A DNA stretch of 64,000 nucleotides from Rhodospirillales bacterium (lineage in GTDB: Bacteria > Pseudomonadota > Alphaproteobacteria > Rhodospirillales > Thalassospiraceae): contig JAHQVT010000012.1 in assembly GCA_019634165.1 (NCBI GenBank), forward strand, positions 243,528 through 307,527. Reading direction: 5' to 3'. Each line of letters starts with the position of its first letter. Position 1 is the stretch's first letter. The notes beneath the pieces are model-generated. The model was not told where the DNA came from and did not search any database. It worked only from the letters and a program-made list of their open reading frames with translations. The position numbers and the translations under genes are program-made. Positions 1 to 7,863 of the stretch are shown here, one piece after another.

Positions 1-644
1 GTTTCGGTTACGATCCTGCGTTCTTCATCGGAATTCGGATATCCAAGACGTACTTCAAGCAAAAAACGGTCAAGTTGTGCTTCGGGAAGGGGGTAGGTGC
101 CTTCTTGCTCCAACGGGTTTTGGGTGGCAACCACGTGGAACGGTTCGGGTAGTTTGTGGCTGTAACCTGCAACGGATACTTCGCGTTCCTGCATGGCTTG
201 TAGCAAAGCAGACTGGGTACGCGGGCTTGCGCGGTTTATTTCATCAGCAAGAAGCAACTGGCAAAATACCGGCCCCTTGATAAAGCGAAAAGCACGTTTG
301 CCGTCGGCCCCTTCTTCAAGAACCTCAGACCCAAGGATGTCAGCCGGCATCAGGTCGGGGGTGAACTGCACACGTTTGTCCAAAAGGCCAAGTACCTTGC
401 CCAATGTATGGGCAAGCAATGACTTGCCTAGGCCAGGTGCACCGACCATCAAAACATGGCCACCCGATAAAATTCCGATAAGTGTTTGCTCTACAGCATC
501 ATTCTGCCCAAATATAATGGACGAAACCATTTTGCGGGCTTCTGCTAGCCGTGCGACACATTCGTCTAAACGAGCAGCGTCGCGTTCCAGACTGCTATCT
601 TGGGAAAAACCCATTTCTTCTGGGAAAGGTGGCGCGTTTGTCAT
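1..644 (-). CDS. MoxR-family AAA+ ATPase (C-terminus beyond window)
   Basis: The leftward reading frame starts at ATG 644-642 and runs off the left edge, so about 214 residues are visible. Seen: a P-loop GAPGLGKS near residue 70, a Walker B-like LLADEINRASPRTQ, sensor-type VATQNPLEQEGTYPLPEAQ, and LDRF. These are hallmarks of MoxR ATPases, chaperone-like AAA+ proteins often encoded just before DUF58/VWA proteins. The following gene would lie outside the window. It is divergent to the DUF1285 gene. The family assignment is safe; the substrate is unknown. Confidence 0.93.
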   Translation of the reverse strand, partial: MTNAPPFPEEMGFSQDSSLERDAARLDECVARLAEARKMVSSIIFGQNDAVEQTLIGILSGGHVLMVGAPGLGKSLLAHTLGKVLGLLDKRVQFTPDLMPADILGSEVLEEGADGKRAFRFIKGPVFCQLLLADEINRASPRTQSALLQAMQEREVSVAGYSHKLPEPFHVVATQNPLEQEGTYPLPEAQLDRFLLEVRLGYPNSDEERRIVTE

Positions 645-757
645 GATGCTAGACTTTGCTTCCTTTGTGGCGGCGCGGACGCTGGTCGATTGAAGAACGC
701 AGATGGTCTGTTATTAGTAACACGGGAAAACGTCCGGCTCTGGATCAACTGTACAGC

Positions 758-1339
758 ATGATTGATAATCAAAAAACCGTCGATCTCGCCGAAAAATTGT
801 GGAGCCGCCTGCGTGGGGGAAAACCTGGCAATGGGCGGCATCCGCAAATCTGCGGCGACATACCTATGTCTATAGGTCGGGATGGAACATGGTTCTATCA
901 AGGTGGCCCCATTGGCCGAATGGAGTTGGTGAAACTTTTTTCTTCTGTCTTGCAGCGGGATGAAGAAGGTGGGCACTGGCTTGTGACCCCTGCTGAGATG
1001 GCCCGGATCGAGGTCGAAGACGTCGCATTCATTGCCGTTGAAATGCAAAATGAAGGCAGTGGTAAGGAACAGATTATTCGGTTTCGAACCAATATCGACA
1101 CGTGGGTTGATTTGGATCAGCAACACCCATTGCGTGTAGAACATGACCCTGAAACAGATGAACCATCCCCCTATGTTGGGCTGGAACGCGGTCTGGAAGC
1201 GCGGCTAAACCGGGCGGTTTTTTACCAGCTTGTTGAATTGGCTGATGAAATAAGTGACCCAAAAAGCAATATGTTGCGGATCGGTGTATATAGTCATGGG
1301 CAATTCTTTGAAATCGGCCAGATGGAGCGCCCGGAATGA
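758..1339 (+). CDS. DUF1285 domain protein
   Basis: Conserved small protein of unknown function. The core shows ICGDIPMSIGRDGTWFYQG, then PIGRMELVKLFSSVL, which is the typical DUF1285 N-terminal signature. The open frame extends upstream to TTG 656, but that extension is Arg/Trp-rich and not family-like. I prefer ATG 758, giving 193 residues with about 34 residues before the CGD motif, close to the usual spacing. No strong ribosome site decides it. The stop overlaps the Nudix start by four bases (ATGA), so the two are probably translationally coupled. Confidence 0.85.
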   Translation: MIDNQKTVDLAEKLWSRLRGGKPGNGRHPQICGDIPMSIGRDGTWFYQGGPIGRMELVKLFSSVLQRDEEGGHWLVTPAEMARIEVEDVAFIAVEMQNEGSGKEQIIRFRTNIDTWVDLDQQHPLRVEHDPETDEPSPYVGLERGLEARLNRAVFYQLVELADEISDPKSNMLRIGVYSHGQFFEIGQMERPE

Positions 1340-1980
1340 AGCCAGATGACATCATTGCGGCCCTAAAAGCACCACAGGGCGGTATTTTGCAGCGTCGGGG
1401 CGATCATGCCGTGGACTATCCGGGGTCGCAATCACGCGCCCGGGCCTTTGCCGAAGGTGAACTTGTTTCGCGCCCTGCTGCTGTTTTAGTCCCGCTGGTT
1501 AAGCGCGATGAAGGACTGCATGTGATCTTAACGCGCCGGACCGATCATCTGAGTGATCATGCCGGTCAAATCAGTTTCCCCGGTGGCCGTCAAGAAGAAG
1601 AAGATTCAACGTTAGAAGAAACAGCACTGCGTGAAACCGAGGAAGAAATTGGTTTGTCACGCCGCCATGTCAATCTGATCGGTCGCATTGACGATTACTA
1701 CACCGTTACAGGGTATCAGGTGACGCCAGTTATTGGCTTGGTGACACCGCCCTTTGATCTGATGCCCGACGATCAAGAAGTTGCTGAAGTATTTGAAGTG
1801 CCGTTGAACTTCATTCTTGATCCTAAGAATCAAAAGCTTCAAACGGTGACATTTGAAGGCACACGCAGACGTTATTTCGCGATTCCGTACCGGGAGTATT
1901 ACATCTGGGGTGCGACGGCAGGGATGCTGGTGAATTTCAGCGAAGTCATTCGCGTCAACACACGGACGTTATTACCGTAA
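1336..1980 (+). CDS. Nudix hydrolase, probable CoA pyrophosphatase
   Basis: The 214-residue protein carries a full Nudix box near residues 83-105 (GGRQEEEDSTLEETALRETE, then EEIG), preceded by ISFP. The motif order matches the CoA-diphosphatase (NudL/YeaB) branch, which splits CoA into phosphopantetheine and 3',5'-ADP. The specific substrate is inferred from family resemblance; the hydrolase fold is certain. It overlaps the DUF1285 stop by four bases and is followed by a DUF6111 gene and cca, an arrangement that suggests one transcript. Confidence 0.88.
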   Translation: MKPDDIIAALKAPQGGILQRRGDHAVDYPGSQSRARAFAEGELVSRPAAVLVPLVKRDEGLHVILTRRTDHLSDHAGQISFPGGRQEEEDSTLEETALRETEEEIGLSRRHVNLIGRIDDYYTVTGYQVTPVIGLVTPPFDLMPDDQEVAEVFEVPLNFILDPKNQKLQTVTFEGTRRRYFAIPYREYYIWGATAGMLVNFSEVIRVNTRTLLP

Positions 1981-2004
1981 ACCAAGTGTTTGGGACACAG
2001 CCTT

Positions 2005-2292
2005 ATGTTGCGACAAATTATCCAGATTGGCCTTCCTTTAATACTGCCCTTTGCCATCTATGGGTTGTGGCTGAAATGGGCACGGGCCAAGGCCATGCGC
2101 GAAGGCCACGAAGTTATCCCGCCTTGGAACAAAGGCCCATGGTTGTTGCTGTTTGCTGCAGGCGTTGCCTTAACAGGGGCGATCCTGATTTTCACCGCAT
2201 TGGGGACTGGTGCTCCGCCTGATTCCATTTATCATGCACCGGTATTACGCGATGGCGTGGTTGAGCCCGGCTATTTCGAGCCGAAAAAATAA
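2005..2292 (+). CDS. DUF6111 family small membrane protein
   Basis: A 95-residue protein starting at ATG 2005; an upstream TTG at 1990 is less likely. It has two predicted hydrophobic helices (about residues 8-25 and 43-66), flanking a charged loop with WARAKAM, then PPWNKGPW and GAPPDSIYHAPVLRDG. The PPW..GPW and APP.S.Y.P signatures fit the alphaproteobacterial DUF6111 family. Function is unknown. It sits 24 bases after the Nudix gene. Confidence 0.8.
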   Translation: MLRQIIQIGLPLILPFAIYGLWLKWARAKAMREGHEVIPPWNKGPWLLLFAAGVALTGAILIFTALGTGAPPDSIYHAPVLRDGVVEPGYFEPKK

Positions 2293-2348
2293 CAAAGCCC
2301 GCTTTTCGTGATGATGAAACATGTAACGAGCGGCGACCAAGGTCTCTG

Positions 2349-3683
2349 ATGACAGCACTGGAAGTAACGGGAAGATTGCGGCCTTATGGGATTATGGTCG
2401 CTGATGATACAGCCCGCGTGTTTGATGCTATTGCGCAACATGGCGGACGGGCACGTTTTGTCGGTGGTATTGTACGAGATGCCTTGCTTAAACGGGACTT
2501 GTATGACGTCGATATTGCCTGTGACCTTGCCCCTGAGGAAACGGTAAATGCGCTTGAAAAGGTCGGTATTCGGGTTGTTCCGACTGGCTTAAAACACGGG
2601 ACCATTACGGCGATTACCGATGCGAGTGCGTATGAAATTACCACTCTTCGCGTCGATGTTCTAAGCGATGGGCGTCATGCGGAAGTTGCCTTTACCGACA
2701 GTTGGCTTGCCGATGCCAAGCGCCGCGATTTTACCTTTAACGCGATTTACTGTGATCTTGATGGTGCGATCTATGATCCGTTTGATGGTGAAACCGACCT
2801 TCGCGAAGGTCGGGTCCGCTTCATTGGGGTTGCTGAAAACCGGATCGCAGAAGATCACCTGCGGATTTTGCGGTTTTTCCGTTTTCAGGCATGGTTCGGC
2901 CGCCCACCAATAGACCCGCTTGGGGCAGAGGCTTGTCGCAAAGCTGCGAAAAGTCTGATGGATATTTCAGTCGAACGTATCCGCGATGAAATGTTCAAAT
3001 TGCTCCGTTCCAAAAGCCCGGCCAGTACAATTGGCGATATGATTGGGTTTGGGATTCTGCCTGTTATCTTACCGCAACTGGTCCAGACCGATTGTCTGCG
3101 CATTATGCAGTGGCTTGATAGTACAGCCTTGTCCGATCCGGCCATTCGACCAGATCCTTTGCGCCGCCTTGCGTCTTTGTTTGCCCTAGAAGACGTGCAG
3201 GGTGATGCCGATGATCAGGATGATAACCTTTTAGCGGCAGAACAATTTGCGCGTGGATTGCGGTTGGCCAATGGCCAAACAGATCGTTTTGCCGCGATGA
3301 TTTCGCACGCGCCGCTGATTGATCCCGGACTATCAACCGAGACGATACACCGTGATTTGTATCGCATCGGAGCCGATGCGTTTCGCGATGCGGTTTTGCT
3401 GGCTTGGAGTACACGGGCATCTGTTCCGCCACGCTGTTCGAGCAGTGAAAACGAAGAATGGAAACACATGCTGGCGATTGCGGCAAATTGGCAACCGGTC
3501 AAATTGCCGATACAAGGGCGCGATATTCTGGCTGCAGGGCTCGCACCGGCTGGGCCCAAAATTGGCGTGATGTTAAAACAGGCTGAAGAATACTGGCTTG
3601 ATCACGGGTTCGCGCCAGACCAGAAAGACTTGATTGCATATCTTGCCGGTCAATTGCTGGCAGGCGAACAGGAGACGGAATGA
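2349..3683 (+). CDS. cca: CCA tRNA nucleotidyltransferase / poly(A) polymerase family
   Basis: A 444-residue class II nucleotidyltransferase that adds or repairs the 3' CCA of tRNAs. Seen: FVGGIVRDALL (nucleotide-binding loop), YDVDIACD (metal-binding DxD), RRDFTFNAIYCD, then EDHLRILRFFRF typical of the neck domain. The length is normal for alphaproteobacteria. The start ATG 2349 follows an AAGG-type ribosome site. Its end overlaps the next gene by four bases. CCA-adding versus poly(A)-adding activity cannot be told apart by motif alone. Confidence 0.95.
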   Translation: MTALEVTGRLRPYGIMVADDTARVFDAIAQHGGRARFVGGIVRDALLKRDLYDVDIACDLAPEETVNALEKVGIRVVPTGLKHGTITAITDASAYEITTLRVDVLSDGRHAEVAFTDSWLADAKRRDFTFNAIYCDLDGAIYDPFDGETDLREGRVRFIGVAENRIAEDHLRILRFFRFQAWFGRPPIDPLGAEACRKAAKSLMDISVERIRDEMFKLLRSKSPASTIGDMIGFGILPVILPQLVQTDCLRIMQWLDSTALSDPAIRPDPLRRLASLFALEDVQGDADDQDDNLLAAEQFARGLRLANGQTDRFAAMISHAPLIDPGLSTETIHRDLYRIGADAFRDAVLLAWSTRASVPPRCSSSENEEWKHMLAIAANWQPVKLPIQGRDILAAGLAPAGPKIGVMLKQAEEYWLDHGFAPDQKDLIAYLAGQLLAGEQETE

Positions 3684-4324
3684 GCGCAGGCACAATCGGA
3701 CATCGCATTTGCTGTTTTGGTGACAGTCTGGTCTATGGTGTTCGCGATGGCGAAAAAGGCGGCTGGCCGATGCGGTTGGGACGCAGGCTTCTTGTTGAGG
3801 CCAAACGCGAAACAACAATTTATAACCTTGGCATTCGTGCGGAAACCACCGAGGGGCTTAAAGCCCGATGGAAGTTTGAAGCCGAGTTACGCATGGTTTC
3901 GGACTTCCCAAACGTCTTGATGTTCAGTTTTGGTGTCAATGATGCCAATCATGCCGAAGACCGCGGTGAAGAAACCACCATGCGGGTTTCCCCGGCAAAA
4001 TCAGCAGGCAATGCCGCCGAGATTATTGGCGAAGCTGCCAAACTTGCCCCAACTCTTTGGATTGGTCCGCAGGCAGTGATTGATGGCAGCAAATCCAGTC
4101 AGGAAATCAATGAACGCCTCGAAGGATTAAACCAGATCTATCTTGAGACAGCGCGTGGATTTGATGTGCCGTATCTCGATGTGCTTGAGACAACCCTTAA
4201 AGATGAAACATGGCAACGTGCATTGCGCCGTGGCGATGGATATCACCCAGATAAGGCCGGATATGACCGGATGGCAGAACTTATTTGGCAGTGGGATGGC
4301 TGGCAGAAGGCGGTCGGACTTTAA
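3680..4324 (+). CDS. GDSL/SGNH-type esterase or lipase
   Basis: A 214-residue SGNH hydrolase. Block I reads CCFGDSLVYG (nucleophile Ser), block III FGVNDAN (oxyanion Asn), and block V DGYHPDKAGY (catalytic Asp and His). There is no signal peptide, so it is probably cytoplasmic. It overlaps cca by four bases (ATGA), so it is co-transcribed with it. Substrate unknown; acyl-ester hydrolysis is family knowledge. Confidence 0.9.
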   Translation: MSAGTIGHRICCFGDSLVYGVRDGEKGGWPMRLGRRLLVEAKRETTIYNLGIRAETTEGLKARWKFEAELRMVSDFPNVLMFSFGVNDANHAEDRGEETTMRVSPAKSAGNAAEIIGEAAKLAPTLWIGPQAVIDGSKSSQEINERLEGLNQIYLETARGFDVPYLDVLETTLKDETWQRALRRGDGYHPDKAGYDRMAELIWQWDGWQKAVGL

Positions 4325-4342
4325 GCTTGATTATACAAGCTT
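4323..4342. terminator. Short inverted repeat at convergent gene ends
   Basis: A perfect 7-bp stem AAGCTTG/CAAGCTT with a 6-nt loop sits on the esterase stop codon, between two convergent genes. There is no long T-run, so intrinsic termination is only possible, not strong. Confidence 0.3.
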
Positions 4343-4356
4343 AATTGAAAAGCTAA

Positions 4357-4704
4357 TCAGGCGTAGAAATCAATATAGGTGCCACGTGCAGCATTTGAAC
4401 TTGCATTGGCACCGCTGGCGTATCCTGCCGGGTCATAGCCAGTTGCAGCATCATATTCAGCATTGTTCTCAACTGCGTTTTGTTCAAAATCTGAGCTGTC
4501 AGACTGTTGCTGCTGGTTTTTTTGCTCATAAGCGCGAAGAGCACGATTGATATCTTCGTCTTGGACGACAGTTTGCTGACGGGTCGCCTGTTCGACGATC
4601 TGGTTTTGCTGATCTTCTTGCTGTGCAATGCGCGCAGCCACCGGACGTGTAGGACGAACCGGGATAGTTTGTTGCAGCTCGTTCGAAGAATTAATGCCAA
4701 CCAT
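4357..4704 (-). CDS. Hypothetical Gln/Asn-rich small protein
   Basis: A 115-residue polar protein starting at ATG 4704-4702. It is rich in Gln, Asn, Glu and Ala, with a likely helical/coiled-coil stretch at about residues 24-65 (QQEDQQNQIVEQ, ALRAYEQKNQQQQ) and a Tyr/Ala/Gly tail ending IDFYA. No known domain or signal peptide is seen. The overlapping frame ending at 4353 has an implausible composition, so this frame is preferred. Function unknown. Confidence 0.65.
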   Translation of the reverse strand: MVGINSSNELQQTIPVRPTRPVAARIAQQEDQQNQIVEQATRQQTVVQDEDINRALRAYEQKNQQQQSDSSDFEQNAVENNAEYDAATGYDPAGYASGANASSNAARGTYIDFYA

Positions 4705-4848
4705 CGTGTGTCAGGATCTCAATTTAATTAAGCAACGCGACGAATCATCAACCAAGCGCGGGATTTTAATCAAGATGGCGAGAAAATGAAGCGTTAATTT
4801 TAAGCCATTGCCATTCAACCATTCTTGTAGGGAATGGCAGATGCTGGT

Positions 4849-6708
4849 TTATTTCCCGGTCATGGGCGCGGGTGAACAAGGTGTTTCATAAAGGCCGCTT
4901 GCGAACCGGTTGGTACTGTTCTTGGCTATGGCTTTAAGTTTCGCAGCCTCAACCGAAACGTGGTCCAATGTGATGTCGGTGCGTTCTGGCGGGATGCGGA
5001 TAAGGGCAGCACTGACACTCATAAGATCAAAACGGGTCATGTTGCCATCGCGCCCTTTGCCGATCAAATAACCGCGGTCGCGGGTTTCCGGATCATAGAA
5101 ACTTTTGATTTGTACATCGAACATGGCCTGCACGCGCTGGACGGCTTCAACGGCATCTTCAAAATCAATAGACTGAACATAGGCAAAGAAGTCATCGCCG
5201 CCAATATGGCCGACAAACCAGTCATTCTGGCTGAGCGCTTTGCCAAGGATATCCTTGAATAAAAGGATCGCACGATCACCTTGGCGGAAACCATACCGGT
5301 CATTGAATGGTTTGAAATTATCAAAGTCAAAATAGACAGCAAAGCGACGTCTACGCGGGTCTGCAAGGGCGCGCGCAGCATATCGGTAAATCGCACTATT
5401 CCCCGGCAGTCGGGTTAGCGGATTTTCATCGCGGGCATTAAGCGTGTTGCGTTCATTCACCGCACGCAACAACGCACTTTGATCAAGAACACCAAGATAC
5501 TGACCATTTTCAGTCAGGATCACGCCATCAAGCGCGTCTGTTTCAACAAAGGTTTCGAGCAGTTCCGACAGGCTGGTTCGAATATCGGCAACCGGACAAC
5601 GGCGGAGGAAACGTTTGATATTCGCGCGATTGGCTGGGTTTTGCAGCAACTCACGGCCAAACGGGGTATAGATAAATGCCTTAAATTCAGCATCCCGGAC
5701 GACGCCCATCGGTTCGCCATGTTGGTTGACAACAGGAACCAGCGAGATATCTGGATTTTGCTGAAAATAACTTAGGATATCGACCGGATTGATGTCGCTT
5801 GGAATGGCAGGCGTATCCAGCAAATAGGAGCGAACGACGTCGTCATCGCGATCAGATTGTCGGCGGGTGTCTGCTGCAATATCGGCGGCAACCGGGACAA
5901 GGTCGGTCCGTTCTGGAAGTTCGGTTGACGGGCGGGCAATGAAGAACCCCTGCACCAAGTCGCACCCCAAACGTCGGCAGCACATAAATTCTTCACGGGT
6001 TTCGACACCTTCGGCGACGACCTGTGCCGCAATCATGTGCGCAAAGGCGGTGATTTGGGTAACGAACAGTTCCTTGCGACGGTCGCGATCAATGCCATCA
6101 ATAAAGAACCGGTCGATTTTGATGATATCGGGTTCGCATTCATAAAGTGCCCGCAACTGGGCAAAGCCGCTGCCATAGTCATCAATGGCGATCTTAAATC
6201 CCTGACTGCGATATCGCACCAGAATGTCTTTAAGATAACCAGCATTGCTGATGTCATGGCGTTCGGAAATCTCAAGGAAAACGGTGTCGCGTTCAAGGCC
6301 CGCATCGGCAAGTAAAGCCGCGGTTTGACCAGGTTGGTAATCCTCGGTCTTCACAACGCGATTATCGAAATTGTAAAAAAGCTTTAAGCGTTTGGCGTCG
6401 GGCATCCGTGCGAATTTTTCGATCGCCTTTGCGCGCAGCATCATATCAACGCTGTGTAAGTTTCCGGTGTCCCACGCGCTGTCAAACAATGACTGAATGG
6501 ATGGGAACCCAGCGGCATCCCAGCAACGCAATAAAGCCTCATAGCCAAAAACATGGCCTGTATGCGGGCTGACAATCGGCTGGAAGGCAAAGTCGACTTT
6601 TTCGACCACCTGTTGCCAATTACGCAACATAACCGGTTTGGTCATTGGCCGGTCGGACATCAATTCATCGTCTGCATCAAACGCCAATGCAGTTCCCCGA
6701 TCTTTCAA
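4849..6708 (-). CDS. EAL-CBS-GGDEF cyclic-di-GMP signalling protein
   Basis: A cytoplasmic 619-residue protein without membrane segments. Its domain order is EAL (about 35-275: YEALLR, FLEIS, IDDYGSGFA, KIDRFF, VAEGVE), a CBS-like pair (about 305-430), then GGDEF (about 435-600: NPLTRLPGN, FDFDNFKPFND). The GGDEF loop reads GGDDF and no RxxD inhibitory site is evident, so cyclase activity is doubtful. The EAL metal and catalytic residues look intact, so phosphodiesterase activity is more likely. The start is uncertain: TTG 6708 (used here) or ATG 6660. Confidence 0.88.
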   Translation of the reverse strand: MKDRGTALAFDADDELMSDRPMTKPVMLRNWQQVVEKVDFAFQPIVSPHTGHVFGYEALLRCWDAAGFPSIQSLFDSAWDTGNLHSVDMMLRAKAIEKFARMPDAKRLKLFYNFDNRVVKTEDYQPGQTAALLADAGLERDTVFLEISERHDISNAGYLKDILVRYRSQGFKIAIDDYGSGFAQLRALYECEPDIIKIDRFFIDGIDRDRRKELFVTQITAFAHMIAAQVVAEGVETREEFMCCRRLGCDLVQGFFIARPSTELPERTDLVPVAADIAADTRRQSDRDDDVVRSYLLDTPAIPSDINPVDILSYFQQNPDISLVPVVNQHGEPMGVVRDAEFKAFIYTPFGRELLQNPANRANIKRFLRRCPVADIRTSLSELLETFVETDALDGVILTENGQYLGVLDQSALLRAVNERNTLNARDENPLTRLPGNSAIYRYAARALADPRRRRFAVYFDFDNFKPFNDRYGFRQGDRAILLFKDILGKALSQNDWFVGHIGGDDFFAYVQSIDFEDAVEAVQRVQAMFDVQIKSFYDPETRDRGYLIGKGRDGNMTRFDLMSVSAALIRIPPERTDITLDHVSVEAAKLKAIAKNSTNRFASGLYETPCSPAPMTGK

Positions 6709-6900
6709 AATGGTCTGAGTTCCCAGAATATGGATTTTAGAAGTTCCCGATATTGCTGGTATAGCAGATTTGACAACAACTTGATGACAGTAAGATTACG
6801 AATATGTGACATCCGCAGAAAACGTCCGCTTTTGTGTCAAAGGACTGACTTGTTCCTATGCAAAGGGGTTAGACAAATTTTGTCTTATCAATGGTTGTTT

Positions 6901-7851
6901 CTACTTTGTGCTTATCTGCGCCAACGGATGATGGTCTTGTACCAGCCCACGTAACCGTGACTCGAGAACATGAGTATAAATCTGTGTGGTTGAGATATCG
7001 GCGTGGCCCAGCATTTTTTGCAAGCTGCGCAAATCAGCACCATTCGCCAAAAGGTGGCTGGCAAAGGAATGGCGCAACACGTGCGGGGATACCTTTGATG
7101 GTGGGACCCCGGCATCTATCGCCAGATCCTTGATCATTTTCAAAAACATTTGCCGGGTTAAATGCCCGGTTTTCCCACGTGATGGGAATAAGTATGATGA
7201 TTGACCGGGGCGGTCTGTATGACCGTTTGATTTGTCTGATGATATGAATGCATCGCGGACATCAAGATAATCACGAAGCGCATCCCGTGCCGGATCAGAC
7301 AAGGGTACGAGACGTTCTTTGCTACCCTTACCACGTACAATCAGCATCTGAGGATCACGGGCGGCTGCGGCATGGGGCAGTTCAACCAGTTCAGAAACGC
7401 GCATGCCTGTGGCATACATCAATTCGACCATTGCCAGCAGGCGTTTGCCTTTAATCCCTTGATGATTGGTTGCCGCTGCAATCAGGCGGTCAATTTCTTC
7501 AATTGATAAGAATTTGGGTAAGGTCTGGCCTTGTTGCGGGCTGTCTATGTTTGAGGATGGATCATCATTGCGATATCCATCGGCATAAAGAAACTTATGA
7601 AATTGGCGCAAAGCAGAAAGGCGTCTGGCCTGTGTGCGCGGTGCCAACCCTGCAGCACCGAGTTCGGCCATGTATCGGCGCAAGTCTTTGTCAATCGCGG
7701 CAACAGGATCGGATTTTCCTGCTGCTAGCGACGATGCATAATCTTCAAGATCCCGGCGATAGGCATCAAGCGTATGTGAACTTGCCCCACGTTCGGCCGC
7801 GATCATGTCAAGGAAGGCAGCAATAAGGGAGCTTGTCAGTGCCTTGGCCAT
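6901..7851 (-). CDS. xerD: Site-specific tyrosine recombinase XerD
   Basis: A 316-residue tyrosine recombinase starting at ATG 7851. The N-terminal SAM-like core-binding domain (SSHTLDAYRRDL) is followed by the catalytic domain: Arg in TGMRVSEL, Lys in GKGSKER, HVLRHSFASHLL, LGH, and Tyr nucleophile in TTQIYTHV. With XerC it resolves chromosome dimers at dif. XerD rather than XerC is my preference from the sequence around HxLRHSFASHLL and from its aroK-side context, but the two are close. It is the last gene of a leftward set, starting 12 bases after the preceding stop. Confidence 0.9.
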   Translation of the reverse strand: MAKALTSSLIAAFLDMIAAERGASSHTLDAYRRDLEDYASSLAAGKSDPVAAIDKDLRRYMAELGAAGLAPRTQARRLSALRQFHKFLYADGYRNDDPSSNIDSPQQGQTLPKFLSIEEIDRLIAAATNHQGIKGKRLLAMVELMYATGMRVSELVELPHAAAARDPQMLIVRGKGSKERLVPLSDPARDALRDYLDVRDAFISSDKSNGHTDRPGQSSYLFPSRGKTGHLTRQMFLKMIKDLAIDAGVPPSKVSPHVLRHSFASHLLANGADLRSLQKMLGHADISTTQIYTHVLESRLRGLVQDHHPLAQISTK

Positions 7852-7863
7852 CAATGGTTTCCA

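Noticed and set aside
641-1144. Minus-strand 167-codon frame opposite DUF1285
   Set aside because: Antisense shadow of a well-supported DUF1285 gene; no domain.
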